Of a stretch of 64,000 nucleotides of DNA, positions 34,780-46,549 are shown piece by piece. Numbering within the stretch: the first letter of the stretch is position 1; the number at the start of each line of letters is the position of its first letter. Below the pieces are notes generated by a model. It did not search any database. It saw only the letters and a list, made by a program, of their open reading frames with translations, and was not told where the DNA came from. Source of the DNA: Gnetum montanum. Taxonomy: Eukaryota > Streptophyta > Gnetopsida > Gnetales > Gnetaceae. The translations under genes and the position numbers were made by a program. Location: assembly GCA_015680685.1 (NCBI GenBank), contig MNCI01000135.1, positions 1-64,000 of the forward strand, written 5' to 3'.

Positions 34780-36100
34780 ATTTTTCCTTTTCTACTTTTT
34801 ACTTTAATCATTATTTTTATGTTCATTTATTCTAAATTGAAATCTCTAATGTTGTTCCATGGCTACTACAAATTTTGGAAATTGTTGAAAGTAGCTATCA
34901 AGATTATGATTTATTACAAAGGACAACTTTTTCTGTAGAATATGTTCTCTACTAACAATTTATCAATGCTTTGGTGGTATCAAGCACTAAGTTCACGACA
35001 TCCACCCATTCCATCTATCTCATGTGAAGTTCTGCATCATGGGAGAATGAAGGTTCTTTCACATCAAAACTAAAAGTATCATGTGATCTTATTACCTAAA
35101 AACCTAGGAAAGGACCAAGTGAAAATGAAAAAGGATATGACCTCAAGAGGATTTATTGTGTTCTTTTCTCAACTTTTTTCTTAAGTTCTATGGCTCCTCA
35201 TGGATATATCATCACTCCTACTTTTGACCATAAAACAAAGTATGCCTCTATATGATGTGGTTCTCAATAAAAAAGGGGGAATTATAAGCACACACCTTTG
35301 AAGATCTCTTGGAATACAAGCATTGGTTATGGAGCTAGATAAACATGTTAGCCATTCCTAAAAGCATCCTTCTAACTAAGGTCCAAATTTCTTCCTAACT
35401 ACTTTCCTTTTCTCCTTTCTTCTTTTCTTGGAGTGATGATTGTCCTTTGTGGTTTTCATTAACTTATGTTAATAAATAGAGAGGAAAACATCAATGCAAT
35501 GTCACTGTCATTGAATTGGACCTAGTCTAGACTTAAAATAGACTAGTATCAAATCATCTTAATCCCATATTTCACTAAGGATCCAATGAGACCATGATGT
35601 GGATTTTTCCTATATCATTCTCTTTCTACCCTTCTTGCACTCCAATTTATAGTTTGTTTTATCATTTTCATAGCCTTCAAAAAATCGCTTACATGGGTAC
35701 AGTGTTTAACTTGAATAACCATTCATCATCTAGGATGCCTATGGACTCCCTATGGTGAAGTTATGCAAGGGAATATTAGCCATAAGTCTACTTTGTAGAG
35801 GACCCACTTGCATATCTTTTTTTTTCCCTCAAAATAAATCCCATAACCATGGGCCTCATTTCAATCTCAATACGTTTGATAGCCTACATCATCTAGTTTT
35901 ACTCTACATTGGTATAAAGAACATCTTTCAATTACTCATTTCATGTAATTACATTGTTCCAATTCTTCAACCATACCCTCAATTGTGTCACTACCATGTT
36001 TTTTCAACTTTTTGGCTTTCATTTGATCCTTATTTTAAACTCATACTCATTCAAAATTCCTCAATATCTTTAGCTAAAAAATAGCTATGAAAAACTTTGT
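34780..36100 (+). other. 3' region of the Athila-like element, no gene recognised
   Basis: Pyrimidine-rich beginning, then unassigned sequence. The frame 35,752-36,084 has no recognisable motif. Confidence 0.3.
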
Positions 36101-36400
36101 TGATGCATCCTTGCCGATGCAATTAGGCTAGTTAACATAGCCTCATCAATGCATCTCCATCAATGTAGCACAAAAATCCTATAAATACGCATCACACTTA
36201 GCTTATTTTTTACATTTTCCTTCAAATGCAAGAGGATTTTTTCCAATTTTTAAGAGCTTAGAACCTTCTAAGATTCAAAACTTGGCAACTACTTATTCTT
36301 TTTCACTAGTTCTTTGATCCTTAAGCTTTTGAAGGTATGCTTTATGTCATAGGATCATTAAACACTAGCTTTTCATGAAAAAAATTTCGAAATGTTTTCT
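36101..36400 (+). repeat. Possible diverged LTR start related to LTR-B
   Basis: Begins TGATGCATCC. It contains CATCAATGCATC words as LTR-B does, and a TATAAATA box at 36,180-36,187. Similarity fades after the box, so this is tentative. Confidence 0.3.
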
Positions 36401-36461
36401 AAAATCCCATGGATAAGATATTAAAATAATACTAAATTAATAACCATAAGAGTTAATCTTA

Positions 36462-36951
36462 ATAATCAACCTTCATTAAAGCATGAATAAAATAATAATA
36501 CAATAATATCATGCCCCTATAATCACTAAATAAGAACGTAACAATAAATTCCAACTTGTGACTAATAAAATTAACCCCATCAAAACAAAAAATGTATCTA
36601 ACTAAAAAAAGACTATATCTAAATGACTAATCCTAAGTTATTTTTGTGATCACATATGGCACCTAAGTGAGGACCATAGGAAAAGGGGCCATCATAGCCT
36701 AGGAAGATAATCAACCTTCATTAAAGCATGAATAAAATAATAATACAATAATATCATGCCCCTATAATCACTAAATAAGAACGTAACAATAAATTCCAAC
36801 TTGTGACTAATAAAATTAACCCCATCAAAACAAAAAATGTATCTAACTAAAAAAAGACTATATCTAAATGACTAATCCTAAGTTATTTTTGTGATCACAT
36901 ATGGCACCTAAGTGAGGACCATAGGAAAAGGGGCCATCATAGCCTAGGAAG
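36462..36951. repeat. Perfect tandem duplication, 245-bp unit
   Basis: Units 36,462-36,706 and 36,707-36,951 are identical by eye. Each begins ATAATCAACCTTC and ends CTAGGAAG. Confidence 0.9.
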
Positions 36952-38160
36952 AAATGACCATAGCGTGGAAGGGAACAAAAACAACAACCACAACAATAAC
37001 CTTAGGAGCAAGTGGATGAGGAAACCCATGCTACCAGGCTCCTACATGAGAAGTCCAAGGTGGAATCTTTTCACCAAATTCCCAAAGCAAAAATGAGACA
37101 ATTTACACAGGGTGAGATCCTAAGACCATAACCCAATCTAGATGGCATGCTCACAAAATCCTACTTGAAAAAGGCCTACAATAAAAAAACTCATAGTTCC
37201 ATCCTTTAGAACTAAGTTTTAGGGCATTCCTAAAGCTTTCACCAAAGGAAGTAAGGACATAACTACAAGGGTCTCCACTATGGTCCATTCTCTCCACTAA
37301 TGGAGAATGGTACATGGGGAAAACATACCTTTTTTGGAACAACTAACAAGGGAATGCAACTATCAAAATCAAGGATATTACCATCTCCTATTGGTTGAAG
37401 CAATAGCAGAGGTTCTCGAATTACCCAACATTGAGGTGAAGTTAGCAAAAATTTCTACTTATGTAGACCTAGAAGCAAAGAAATAATGAGTTCATCAATG
37501 TTATGCAATGAACCCCAAGTACATACCCTAACAAAGGCAAAGCAAGCCTACTTCAAGATCATAGACTACCACCTTAATCGAATGGTAAGGCAAAGTAAGA
37601 TGACTACCTTCTCCACTAGGACATGTATAAATCTAAGCAAAAAATTCTAAAATAACCTGCCTCAACTCATCTTTCTTGAAATAGATAAGTATTCAAAAGA
37701 AAATGAGAAGGGTAGGAAGACACTCCTCTTTCCATGTCTTATCAAAAAAATTTATAAAAAGGAAGGGATAGCCCACTCCTTCAATGATGTGATTTGCAAA
37801 GCTCCTATTGCATCATGGTAGGAGATTATGAAAGATAAAATGTCTATCAAGCTTCAACAAGAGGAGCAACCACCACTACCATCACATACAACATTGAAGA
37901 TGATACCACAAATGCTAGAAAGTGAAAAACATCTAGGAAAACTTAGAAAATAGTAGCTACAACAACAACCCTCCAAAGTTGGTGAAGAATACTTAGATAG
38001 ACCATGAGTCACTGAATGAGATCACAAGGATCATTAGATGGTCAAATGATGAAATGACCTTGTTATTCTCCTCACAAAGAAACTAGGCACCTATTCATTC
38101 CACTCCCAATGCAAGAAAAGTCACTATGTCCATCCTAGGCCTTCTCTATGATGCTAGAAT
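36952..38160 (+). other. Unassigned, interrupted frames upstream of the coiled-coil ORF
   Basis: Gln/Thr-rich fragments with many stops, probably the decayed N-terminal half of the ORF that follows. Confidence 0.3.
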
Positions 38161-38164
38161 AAGG

Positions 38165-39625
38165 TGAGCGAGTGATGGTCCTAGTAATGCCAAACAAGGG
38201 CCAATTGATAGTAATAGAGATGATGGTGGACAAAATTGGAGAAGCTCTAACTACTCCTATAGAATCTGTACTTGATGTTCCTACCAAGGTATATGTACAA
38301 GTCTTAATAGGAGCAAGAAGTATAGGGATGAGTGCAACCCAATAAGAGAAAGTTTTGGAGTAACTAGTCAAAGTGGCACATTCAATTCTGGAGATTTTTG
38401 ATCTTCTAAAAAACATGTCTACTACATATTTGCAACTACTAGAGACAAGGAGTAAGCTATTAATAGCAAATATGCAACTCAATAAGGCCACTGTTAGCAA
38501 TCAATAGTTGGTCACTAAGGTTGTATAAATCCAATCCTACTTATCGAATCCTTCCATTATTATCCTAGAGTTCATCAAAGATGAAGCTTACCAATAGCTT
38601 TAGCAAAAATATTAGAAGGCTAAGAAATCCAAGGATATGGAAATCTTTGATGCCTCACTATCAAAGGCAATGATGAATTTCTTGAGCCATGACCTTAAAT
38701 AGGTTCACAAGAAAAATATTATGCTATCCCTAGAAAATCATCAACTACAAAATGGGGAGTAATAGAAGGATCATATGGTTAAATAAATTTTCCAATAGTA
38801 GAAACAACTTGGCAAAGTAAACTTAGATTTTAGGAGGTTGGTTGTAGAGAATAATAATCTCTCAATGAAGCAGGTTCATGCCCTTTGCCAAAAGACTACA
38901 ATTAAGGTGATCGCCTAGAAAAATTAGGTCCTAAAATATGAATAAGTCAAGAATCACTACAAAGACTAGGTGAAGATGCTCAAAGAAATCAATGAAAATG
39001 AGATTAAGCTAGCAAAGGCGAAGGTGAATGAGGCTTTCTAATAACTCCAATAATGAGGTGATGTATGACAACCCATTAATGATGGACTAAACACCTACAA
39101 CCAAGCAAAAATTCACCTAAAAGAGTTGCAGATCAAGGAGATAATCGAGTGTATGAAACTTGCCAACCTCCATTATGTAAAACTGGCAATGCTGATAGCA
39201 AGAAGGCCAAGATCAAAATTAGAAAAGGAAGTAGATAGCTCCTACCTCCTTTATGAGATAGAGCTTAAGTTCCAAAAAGAGATTGAGAAAAAGCTATAAG
39301 TGGTCAATATAAAGCTTAAAATTCTTAGAAGAAAGTTCATAGAAAAAAGATCCATTATTGAGAACATCGCTAGGCGAATCAGTGACTACCAAGAGCTACA
39401 AAACCTTGTCCATACATTCAACTTCTTACATAAATAATTCAAAGCCTAGTTTTTCAACATGAAGAAGATGTTTCCCACACCATCATGCCCATGGGATATC
39501 CTAGTACTAGCTCATCTAAGCGAAGTAGCCTAAGCAATTCATGATCCACAAGGTAAAGAAAAGAAGATGAAGGCACTTCTTCATGCCTTCCAACTTTCAA
39601 CAATAGCAGTAGGGTAACCCAAACC
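38165..39625 (+). pseudogene. Long decayed coiled-coil ORF between integrase and 3' LTR
   Basis: One plus-strand frame keeps coding-like composition for about 480 codons despite roughly two dozen stops. Pieces include ERVMVLVMPNKGQLIVIEMM and KIGEALTTPIESVLDVPTKV, then LEIFDLLKNMSTTYLQLLET, HLKELQIKEIIECMKLANLH, EIELKFQKEIEKKL and LKILRRKFIEKRSIIENIAR. Lys, Glu and Leu spacing suggests long coiled coils; no membrane segment is seen. I do not recognise the protein. Its place, between pol and the 3' LTR of an Athila-like element, corresponds to the extra (envelope-position) ORF of that lineage, but no sequence similarity supports an envelope role. Confidence 0.5.
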
Positions 39626-39920
39626 TTCAACAGAGGAGGGATACAATGGAGGATCTTCTATGTCACAATAGCCTCTACCTCCAAGCACAATATAAATATT
39701 TTATTCTATCTCCATCCTTCCAGCAAGCACTTACCAATTTTCTATCGAAGTATCCAAGTTCTTTGTGCATTACATCAATTTTCTATCCATGTAAATTATA
39801 AGTGAAAATAATGCTCAAGAGTTTTTTTAATTATAGTTAGTCAATTAGTTCCATATGTTTCCATAATTTTTAAGAAACTTGATTTTATTTTGTTTACTCA
39901 AGGAAGAGTTTTTAGTCAAT

Positions 39921-39930
39921 TGTGGGGGTA
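39921..39930 (+). other. Polypurine tract of the Athila-like element
   Basis: TGTGGGGGTA abuts the 3' LTR start TGATGAGG. Confidence 0.55.
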
Positions 39931-40804
39931 TGATGAGGCATTAATAAGTTAGATACATCAATGCATGCTCATCAATGCAACCTCATTAACGCATCCCTAT
40001 CAATACATCCTAGGATGCATTAATGTCTATGCATGAACACTACTCCTTCCAAAGCCTATATAAGTGTGTACACTAGCCATATTAATAGCACCTTTGGTTA
40101 GTCTAGTAGTTGAACTCTTGCAATTTTCTTCTATAGGACTTTAGAAAAATTTTCCTCTGACTTTTCACATCATGGATTGAATTAATTTTTTGAAATTTTA
40201 TTTAAGTGAAAAATATACCTAGATATAGTTGCATGAACAAAAATAAAATTGAGTTTTTCTCTCCATTGCAGCGCTTGGATCATCTTATGTTTACTTTCAA
40301 GGATTTTACATTACCTGCAGTTTACTTCTTGTACTTAAAGGTTTAATATTTTATTTCATAAGTAATGTGAGTATGGCCACTTCAAGCATAATATACTAAT
40401 TCTTGGTAATCTCAACAATGAATACTTGGTATGTTCAACAGTAAGCAATTGGTACCCAACAATATTGGTATACATTCAAGATGTGTAAAGAAAGTGGAAA
40501 AAAATGCTCTACATTTAGGATATTTTAGTTATTAATTAGTAATGTTAAATATTTTAACCTTCTCTTTCCTTAATACATTTTAAGATAACAATTATAAATA
40601 CAAATATCTTACACCTCAGTCACACTTAATCATATAGATAAAATTAACACAAGTGATGATTGAGAAGATAATGACCTATAACCTCATTTTTACCATCTAC
40701 AACATTAGTCACTTAAGTAGAAGGCATCCATGAAATTCATTTAGACCATGCATACATAGTTGTGAGTTTTATGGTTGGGTGTAGGATATGCCCGCTACTC
40801 ATTA
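39931..40804 (+). repeat. 3' LTR of the Athila-like element (LTR-B)
   Basis: 874 bp, TGATGA to TCATTA (one change from TCATCA). TATA box TATATAAG at 40,057-40,064. Confidence 0.85.
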
Positions 40805-40809
40805 AACAC
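40805..40809. repeat. Target-site duplication AACAC, right copy
   Basis: Repeats 16,506-16,510; the Tat-like pol resumes directly after it. Confidence 0.8.
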
Positions 40810-43075
40810 TTACTAAAAAATGGATTTACCTTCAACTAGGATAATAATTACCAAACTACCTTCAATAGAATGAAGCAAAAAATGGCTCAATTACTAACAA
40901 TGTATCCACCATAAAATAATAAGTCATTTTACATCTATCTAGCAACTTCTAATACATCTGTAGCTTTCTTGCTTTATCAAAAATGAGACAATCAAACTGA
41001 AACACCTATCTATTACCTAAGTCATGTCCTCATTGCCTGTGAAACTCAATACACCAAAGTTGAAAAGAATTACCTAGTGCTAATCTATTCTATCAAGAAG
41101 TGGTGACACAACCTTTTATAAAGACAATGTACTATGAGTCATTTCTTCTAACATATATGAAAATAGTAGAATTACCTAATGCAAAGCCATAGTGGCTAAA
41201 TTTGATCTATATATTTTGTTTCATAGACTATGACTAAAGGATAAGCTATCACCAATTAAATGGTTGTGCTCCCTACTAAAGATAATGCAACCATAGAGCT
41301 TGAGTTTCTAGATGAACATATCAACGCTATTAAAAATATACCTAATGGATATGAAGCAATACACAACTTTAATGGGGCCTCTAATGTATATGACACCAAT
41401 GTTGAAACCATTCTCATTCATCATGTAGGTGACATCTTGTCTTTATCTCTTTTTTTTTTCACTTTTTATGTACCAATAATATGGCTGAGTATGAAGGAAT
41501 TTTCCACAAGCTTATGGTAGCCCGTAATCAAAATTTTATACGATTGATTGTTAAAGATGATTCTCAACTAGTTGTTAACTAACCAATGTCTACGCTTATA
41601 AATTTGAACATAAGTTTTCACATTATAACCTAGCCAAGAAATTATTTGAAACCTTTGAAGACATTGACATCCAACATATGCCTCACAATGAAAAATACAT
41701 TAGTAGATGTCACAGCTACTTTGGCATTAACAGTAACACCTAAAGTACTATGTAAGCTACCATCACTGATAGTGGCTTACACTAAACCCATAACATAAGA
41801 GAGCCAAGAGATATCTATTGCCAGCATAGATAATGTTAGCCAACTCAAGTAGTTCAATGATATTAAACACTCTTTATTACATGGTAGACCTCCTTAACAT
41901 TTAAATTCAACATAAATGAATGTTGTATGTAAGAGAGATAAGCAATATGCTATCATGGTGAATAACATATTTTGTTGAAAATCATATGATGATATATTAT
42001 TACTTTTCCTTAGAAAAATTGAAGCTCAAGAAATATTACAACAAGTGCAAGAAGGTCTATGTGGAGGACATGTAGGACCTAGAATCATGGCCACCAAGGT
42101 TATGTACTTAGGTTACTATTGGCCTTACATGAAGCAAGATTACATGTAAAGAGGAAAAGCTTAACACTTTTCCATGACATGACAACCTCATATATGTTCC
42201 ATCAACAGAATTATATACAACATATATAACTTGGCCCTTTCAGTGATGGGGCCTTAACATAATCAAACCTATAACATCCAAGTTATCTCATCATTACTAC
42301 CACATAGTACTTTACTAAATTAGTAGAAGTCATCCCATTGAAATAAACATCACAACAAGTCTATCAATTTATCCTTGATAACATCATTTCTAGATTTGAT
42401 CTAGTACTAATCATAGTTACAGATAACAAAGCTCAATTCAGCATTGGTAAAACAAAATTTTCCTATAAAATAGTTAGGCATGTGGCACTCATTTTCTGTG
42501 CCTTATCACCTATAGGTTAATGGTTAGGAAAAAGCTAGTAGTCATACTATAACCAACCTACTTAAGATTATGATATCAAATAACACATGTATATGGCATG
42601 AACAAATATTATATGCCTTATGGACTTATAGGAAAAATTTCCACATTCCAACTAGTATTATGCATTATAGCCTTCTATATGGTTCCAAAGTCATCTTTCC
42701 CCTAGAATTACAAATTCAATCTTTAAGATCAACCTTATCTAACTACATTAATGAAGGTTAAAATAATACACAATGCATCATCAACCTTAACTCAATGGAG
42801 GAGCATCACTTACAAGCACTCGCTGGCATTGAACACTACCAAGAGAAGAAAAAGTAACAACATCACTTCAACTAAAATCAACAAAGCATTAAAGAGAATG
42901 AATTAGTCCTAAAAGATATCTATTAACCTACTAACAAGTTTGTACCAAATTGTGAGGGGACATTTCTAGTAACTAAGGCCTTCAGCAATGGTGCATTCAA
43001 AATTGTTAACATGGATGGAGCTGAGCTATCCAATCTAAGAAATCACTCATATCTAAAACCATATAATACCTAACA
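40810..43075 (+). pseudogene. Tat-like Ty3/gypsy RNase H, second RNase H and integrase (rest of the split pol)
   Basis: Continues the RT of 15.6-16.5 kb with LLKNGFTFN, then RNase H blocks SFYIYLATSNTSVAFLLYQK and TPIYYLSHVLIACETQYTKV (about 40,930-41,065). A second, archaeal-type RNase H follows: HNFNGASN (about 41,370), then after a frameshift NNMAEYEGIFHKLMVARNQN and DDSQLVVN (about 41,476-41,580). A tandem second RNase H is diagnostic of the Tat lineage. Integrase pieces are EGLCGGHVGPRIMATKV and YLGYYWPYMKQDY (about 42,050-42,145), then LYALWTYRKNFHIPTSI, then the C-terminal KIVNMDGAELSNLRNHSYLK ending about 43,070. The central catalytic region is badly broken. Confidence 0.8.
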
Positions 43076-45424
43076 CTAGCATTATTTTTCTTATGTTTAT
43101 TTATATTTATATTAACAAGTTAAGCTAGGTATAGATAAAATAACCACATCTCATTACACAACTACAAACAAGTAAGCAAATGCATCCCTTTCGATGCTCC
43201 CTTTACCATTTTTTCTCTTTGAGAATGACTAAAATATAGTATAAACATTACTAACTCTACTAAGCATGCATGCTTAGGAAGCTTTAAATATTGCTCTATT
43301 ACTAACACCTATGTTAAAACTACTTAAACATGTGTTTCAAGCATAGACATAACATATCCTCTATTTCCACCTCTCCATGTCATTGCATGTGGCAATCTTT
43401 TTGAAATGGTTAGTTTATGTCTTCCTAGTTGTGTTGCCAGAGTATTCCAAAAGTTGTTTGAATGGTTCTATTCATTGAAGCACCAAGTTACCTTGTACCT
43501 TAATCACATCTTACTTTATTAAGATTTTTTAACCATGTTAACCAAATTTTCCTCAATCTTTTCCCCCTACTTATCTCATTTCACAATAATATTTGCAAAC
43601 ACATTTTCAGCTATCAAACTTTTCCTCATACAATAGTTTTATTCATCCATTCCCTTACTCCACCCATGTGAATTATTAACCTTGTGCCATGTGACAATAG
43701 TAAATACATGTATCTAAATGTTTAACATAATCATGATGACACTAAATCATTTTAAATGTTTAGTGTTAAATAGAAATGTTGCCTAAATCTACTACAGAAT
43801 TTTTGCAAGCATGGTAAAAATATTTTTACTTCCTAAAAAAAGATGGAGAAAGAAAAAGGAATTGCCATGAAGTTCAACCAAGGTTGAAGTATGAATATTA
43901 CAAAATTAACACTAAGTTCATCATAATGAAGCATTTTTTCCCTAAAGACATCCACAAATGACCAAATTACATCCAACCTAATTATCTCAAGAAAAAAGGA
44001 AAAAAGAAGAGAGTCATTGACACATCATTTGTAGCACCATATTATGGCTAGACACCTATGAATCAAAGTCACGATGGTCATCCCTTTCATGCTCAAAATC
44101 TTTCCCAAATACCTCATTAATTCCTAATATTAGCCTTGCACGCCCCTCTATTAACAATTTTCAACATCCATAAAAGCAAGTGTGACCTAGAAGTGTGTGC
44201 AATAAATCTACAATGGTATTTTATCATTCCTTATTGATATCTGTTGAGTCTAAACTCAAAACATCAATAAAGAGAGGCCAATGAAACACCTCAAAAGAAA
44301 CTAATTTGTAGCCCAAAACATAAAATCCATGTCTATGAAGTTTACTTATAACTTTGAAATGAAGATCATGCATGAAAGTAGCCTTTTATCTACTTCTCAA
44401 AAAGTCATTTTATGGTCTTTTTTACTTAAATTCTTCTAAATTTAACCTTAGTGTAAAATGTAAGAGTTTCAATGTGAATTGAGTCCAACATATTTTTGTT
44501 CATAGCATATGTTTCAAACTACATTAGAAAGTACACTGCAAAAGTTAACTTTCGGAAGGGTATGGTTTCTCATCACACATAATAGCTTACCTAACTACTT
44601 CAATGTGAAAATAGTATGCTCCATGCCTACAAAAGACACAACTAACACATTACATGGCAATTTTGGCATTTTAAAACCTTTGAGAAGATTTAGAGACCTA
44701 AGTTAGAATTCAGAAATTTTCATCAAAGAGTAGCATAAACTAGTGGTGCTAATCTTGGATCCTAATTTGCATTCATCTTAGAACTTGAAGCAATTCCTCT
44801 TCTTTATGCTCAAAAAGGAGAGTCCTAAACAAGCCCACCTTGCAATAGAACTTTCACAAAGTGAGATCATCCTAGAAGTAGGATATTAAGACACCTCATT
44901 AAGTTCCATGCTTGAAATAGTTCCTCTATCATTTTCAAGAATAGATCAACACCAAAGTCATGTAGCATCAAATGAACCTCTATAACTAGAGAAGCCTTGA
45001 AACCTCTACCTTATATCCAAGCATGTAGCATTCCTTAGACACTCTATGCCCATATCTATGCTCTCTAAACTTTTTTGCATACTTTAATACAAGTTTATAG
45101 TTATATTTTTTAGTTATCTTTATTTTATTGCAATGTTCACATTTGTTCTATTTCTTGTCAAAGATCTACTAGATCTAGAAATTATATTATAGTTACATGT
45201 TTTCAATGTTTTTTTATGCATTTTGCATCTTTTTCCCATCCATAATCCCTTAATGAATTGAGCTTTATCTATTGTGTTATTGCTAAAGATATTTGGTCTT
45301 CTAGCACCCAAATCCTTTCCATCACTACAAAGAATCATTAATAAAGAGTTAGTAGGAAAACCAATAGTTGTGAGGTAATAATAAGACCTTCTACTCTACT
45401 AACCTTCTTCTTAGAGCTAGGTAA
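43076..45424. other. No gene recognised
   Basis: Only short frames such as 44,509-44,706 and 45,120-45,338; no motif. It should contain the 3' LTR of the Tat-like element, but no partner LTR is in the window to define it. Confidence 0.3.
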
Positions 45425-46493
45425 TGTTGACCTTTTGGTATGTCAAAATCTTGGAAAATTAAGACTTTGGAAAGTGTATGTATGAGATCTTACAAGAGCA
45501 TGATGAGATTAAGATAAGAGTATGTTGAGACCCAGATGAAAGCTGAGTTATCAATTTGAAGTAACAAAGTTTCAACCAATATTACAAGAACTTGGAAGAA
45601 ATCATAGGGATGTACAACATCTAGAAGTCAAAAAAAGGTGTTCTATTATCTTCAAGAACATCCTAGAAGAATAGCAAACATCCCAGTTGCAAAGCTTAGT
45701 TTTAGGCTAGATGTCCCAAAAAAATAGCAAATGTCCCAAGTATTACTAAGACATCCTAGTCAAGACATGTCATGTTAGATGTCTCAATTTAAGTAAGACA
45801 TCTCACCTACAAGCATTTGAAAGTTAGTAAGATGTCTCAAGCTTGAGTAAGACGTCCCAACTAGCCATTTTCTAACCATTGTATGAACTCCAATGGTCAT
45901 TTCACAATGACAAAGGCTATAAAAGAGATTATATCTTTATGGAAAATAAAAAGCACAGTTCACATAAACATTCCCATCATTGTATACATCTAGTGAAGTT
46001 TTTGTACTTCACTTATTTATTTTGTAGTAGATCATGTAATTGTTGAGAACCTCAAAGCAAGAACTATGTAATTTGAGTACATTCTCTCCTTGATCTTTCT
46101 ATCATTCCTTTGTAAGCCATACAAGGATTCCATTATTCTTATGGTAATACATACTTGAGCTTGTTGGGACCTTGAGGGGTTAGGTGTGTTTCTAAGTAAA
46201 AACACCTTAAGCAAAGCTCAAAATATTATAAGGTTATGCAATCCTTAAACCCACATTTTTAGCTTGTTAGGACCATGTGGGATTCAATGTGTTTCTATGT
46301 ATAAAAAACCATTAAGGAGCTCAGACTTTGTAAAGGTTATGATGTCCTTGAAACCACATTTTTGAAAAAATACACTTCGGAGGTGTACAAGGGTTCTATC
46401 CTTAACCATGTACATCTATGTGCAATTTTTATTGTAGTTTTGATTTTAATTGGTGAAACATATTCAGAATCCCTTCTAAGTTCTAGATCTTCA
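45425..46493 (+). repeat. 5' LTR of the gag-only element (LTR-C)
   Basis: 1,069 bp. Aligns with 49,361-50,457 throughout, including an array of GACGTC-related hexamers at about 45,616-45,856 and paired blocks around 46,150-46,380 (GAGCTTGTTGGGACCTTGAG-like, each followed by GGGTGTGTTTCT-like sequence). Confidence 0.88.
45616..45856. promoter_or_regulatory. Array of GACGTC-type palindromes in 5' LTR-C
   Basis: Contains one intact GACGTC (45,851-45,856) and about ten GATGTC, GACATC or one-base variants spaced roughly 15-30 bp apart. GACGTC is the core of plant bZIP (C-box) sites; regulatory use is inference. Confidence 0.4.
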
Positions 46494-46495
46494 AG

Positions 46496-46507
46496 TGGTA
46501 TTAGAGC
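46496..46507 (+). other. Primer-binding site, tRNA-Met type
   Basis: TGGTATTAGAGC differs at one position from TGGTATCAGAGC, the usual plant copia primer site. Confidence 0.75.
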
Positions 46508-46549
46508 CTAGTACTCTTACTTTTGATCATAATATCTTAGGATTGAAGG

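Larger units (their letters stand above)
16511..40804 (+). mobile_element. Athila-like Ty3/gypsy element, 24.3 kb including nested insertions
   Basis: The element starts TGATGA and ends TCATTA (the left LTR ends in the perfect inverse TCATCA). It is flanked by AACAC and sits inside a Tat-like RT. Internal order on the plus strand is LTR, degenerate tRNA-Asp-like primer site, gag (18.5-19.1 kb), protease (20.1 kb), RT/RNase H (20.9-22.3 kb), integrase (22.4-22.6 and 25.5-26.5 kb), T-rich 3' region, a long coiled-coil ORF (38.2-39.6 kb), purine tract and LTR. Two insertions, one of which contains a copia element, inflate its length. Removing them leaves roughly 13 kb, a plausible size for this lineage. 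All coding parts are broken. Confidence 0.8.

Noticed and set aside
36101-40804. A separate element with its 5' LTR at 36,101 and 3' LTR at 39,931
   Set aside because: The 39,931 LTR pairs much better with 16,511, and the AACAC duplication and restored pol frame support that pairing.
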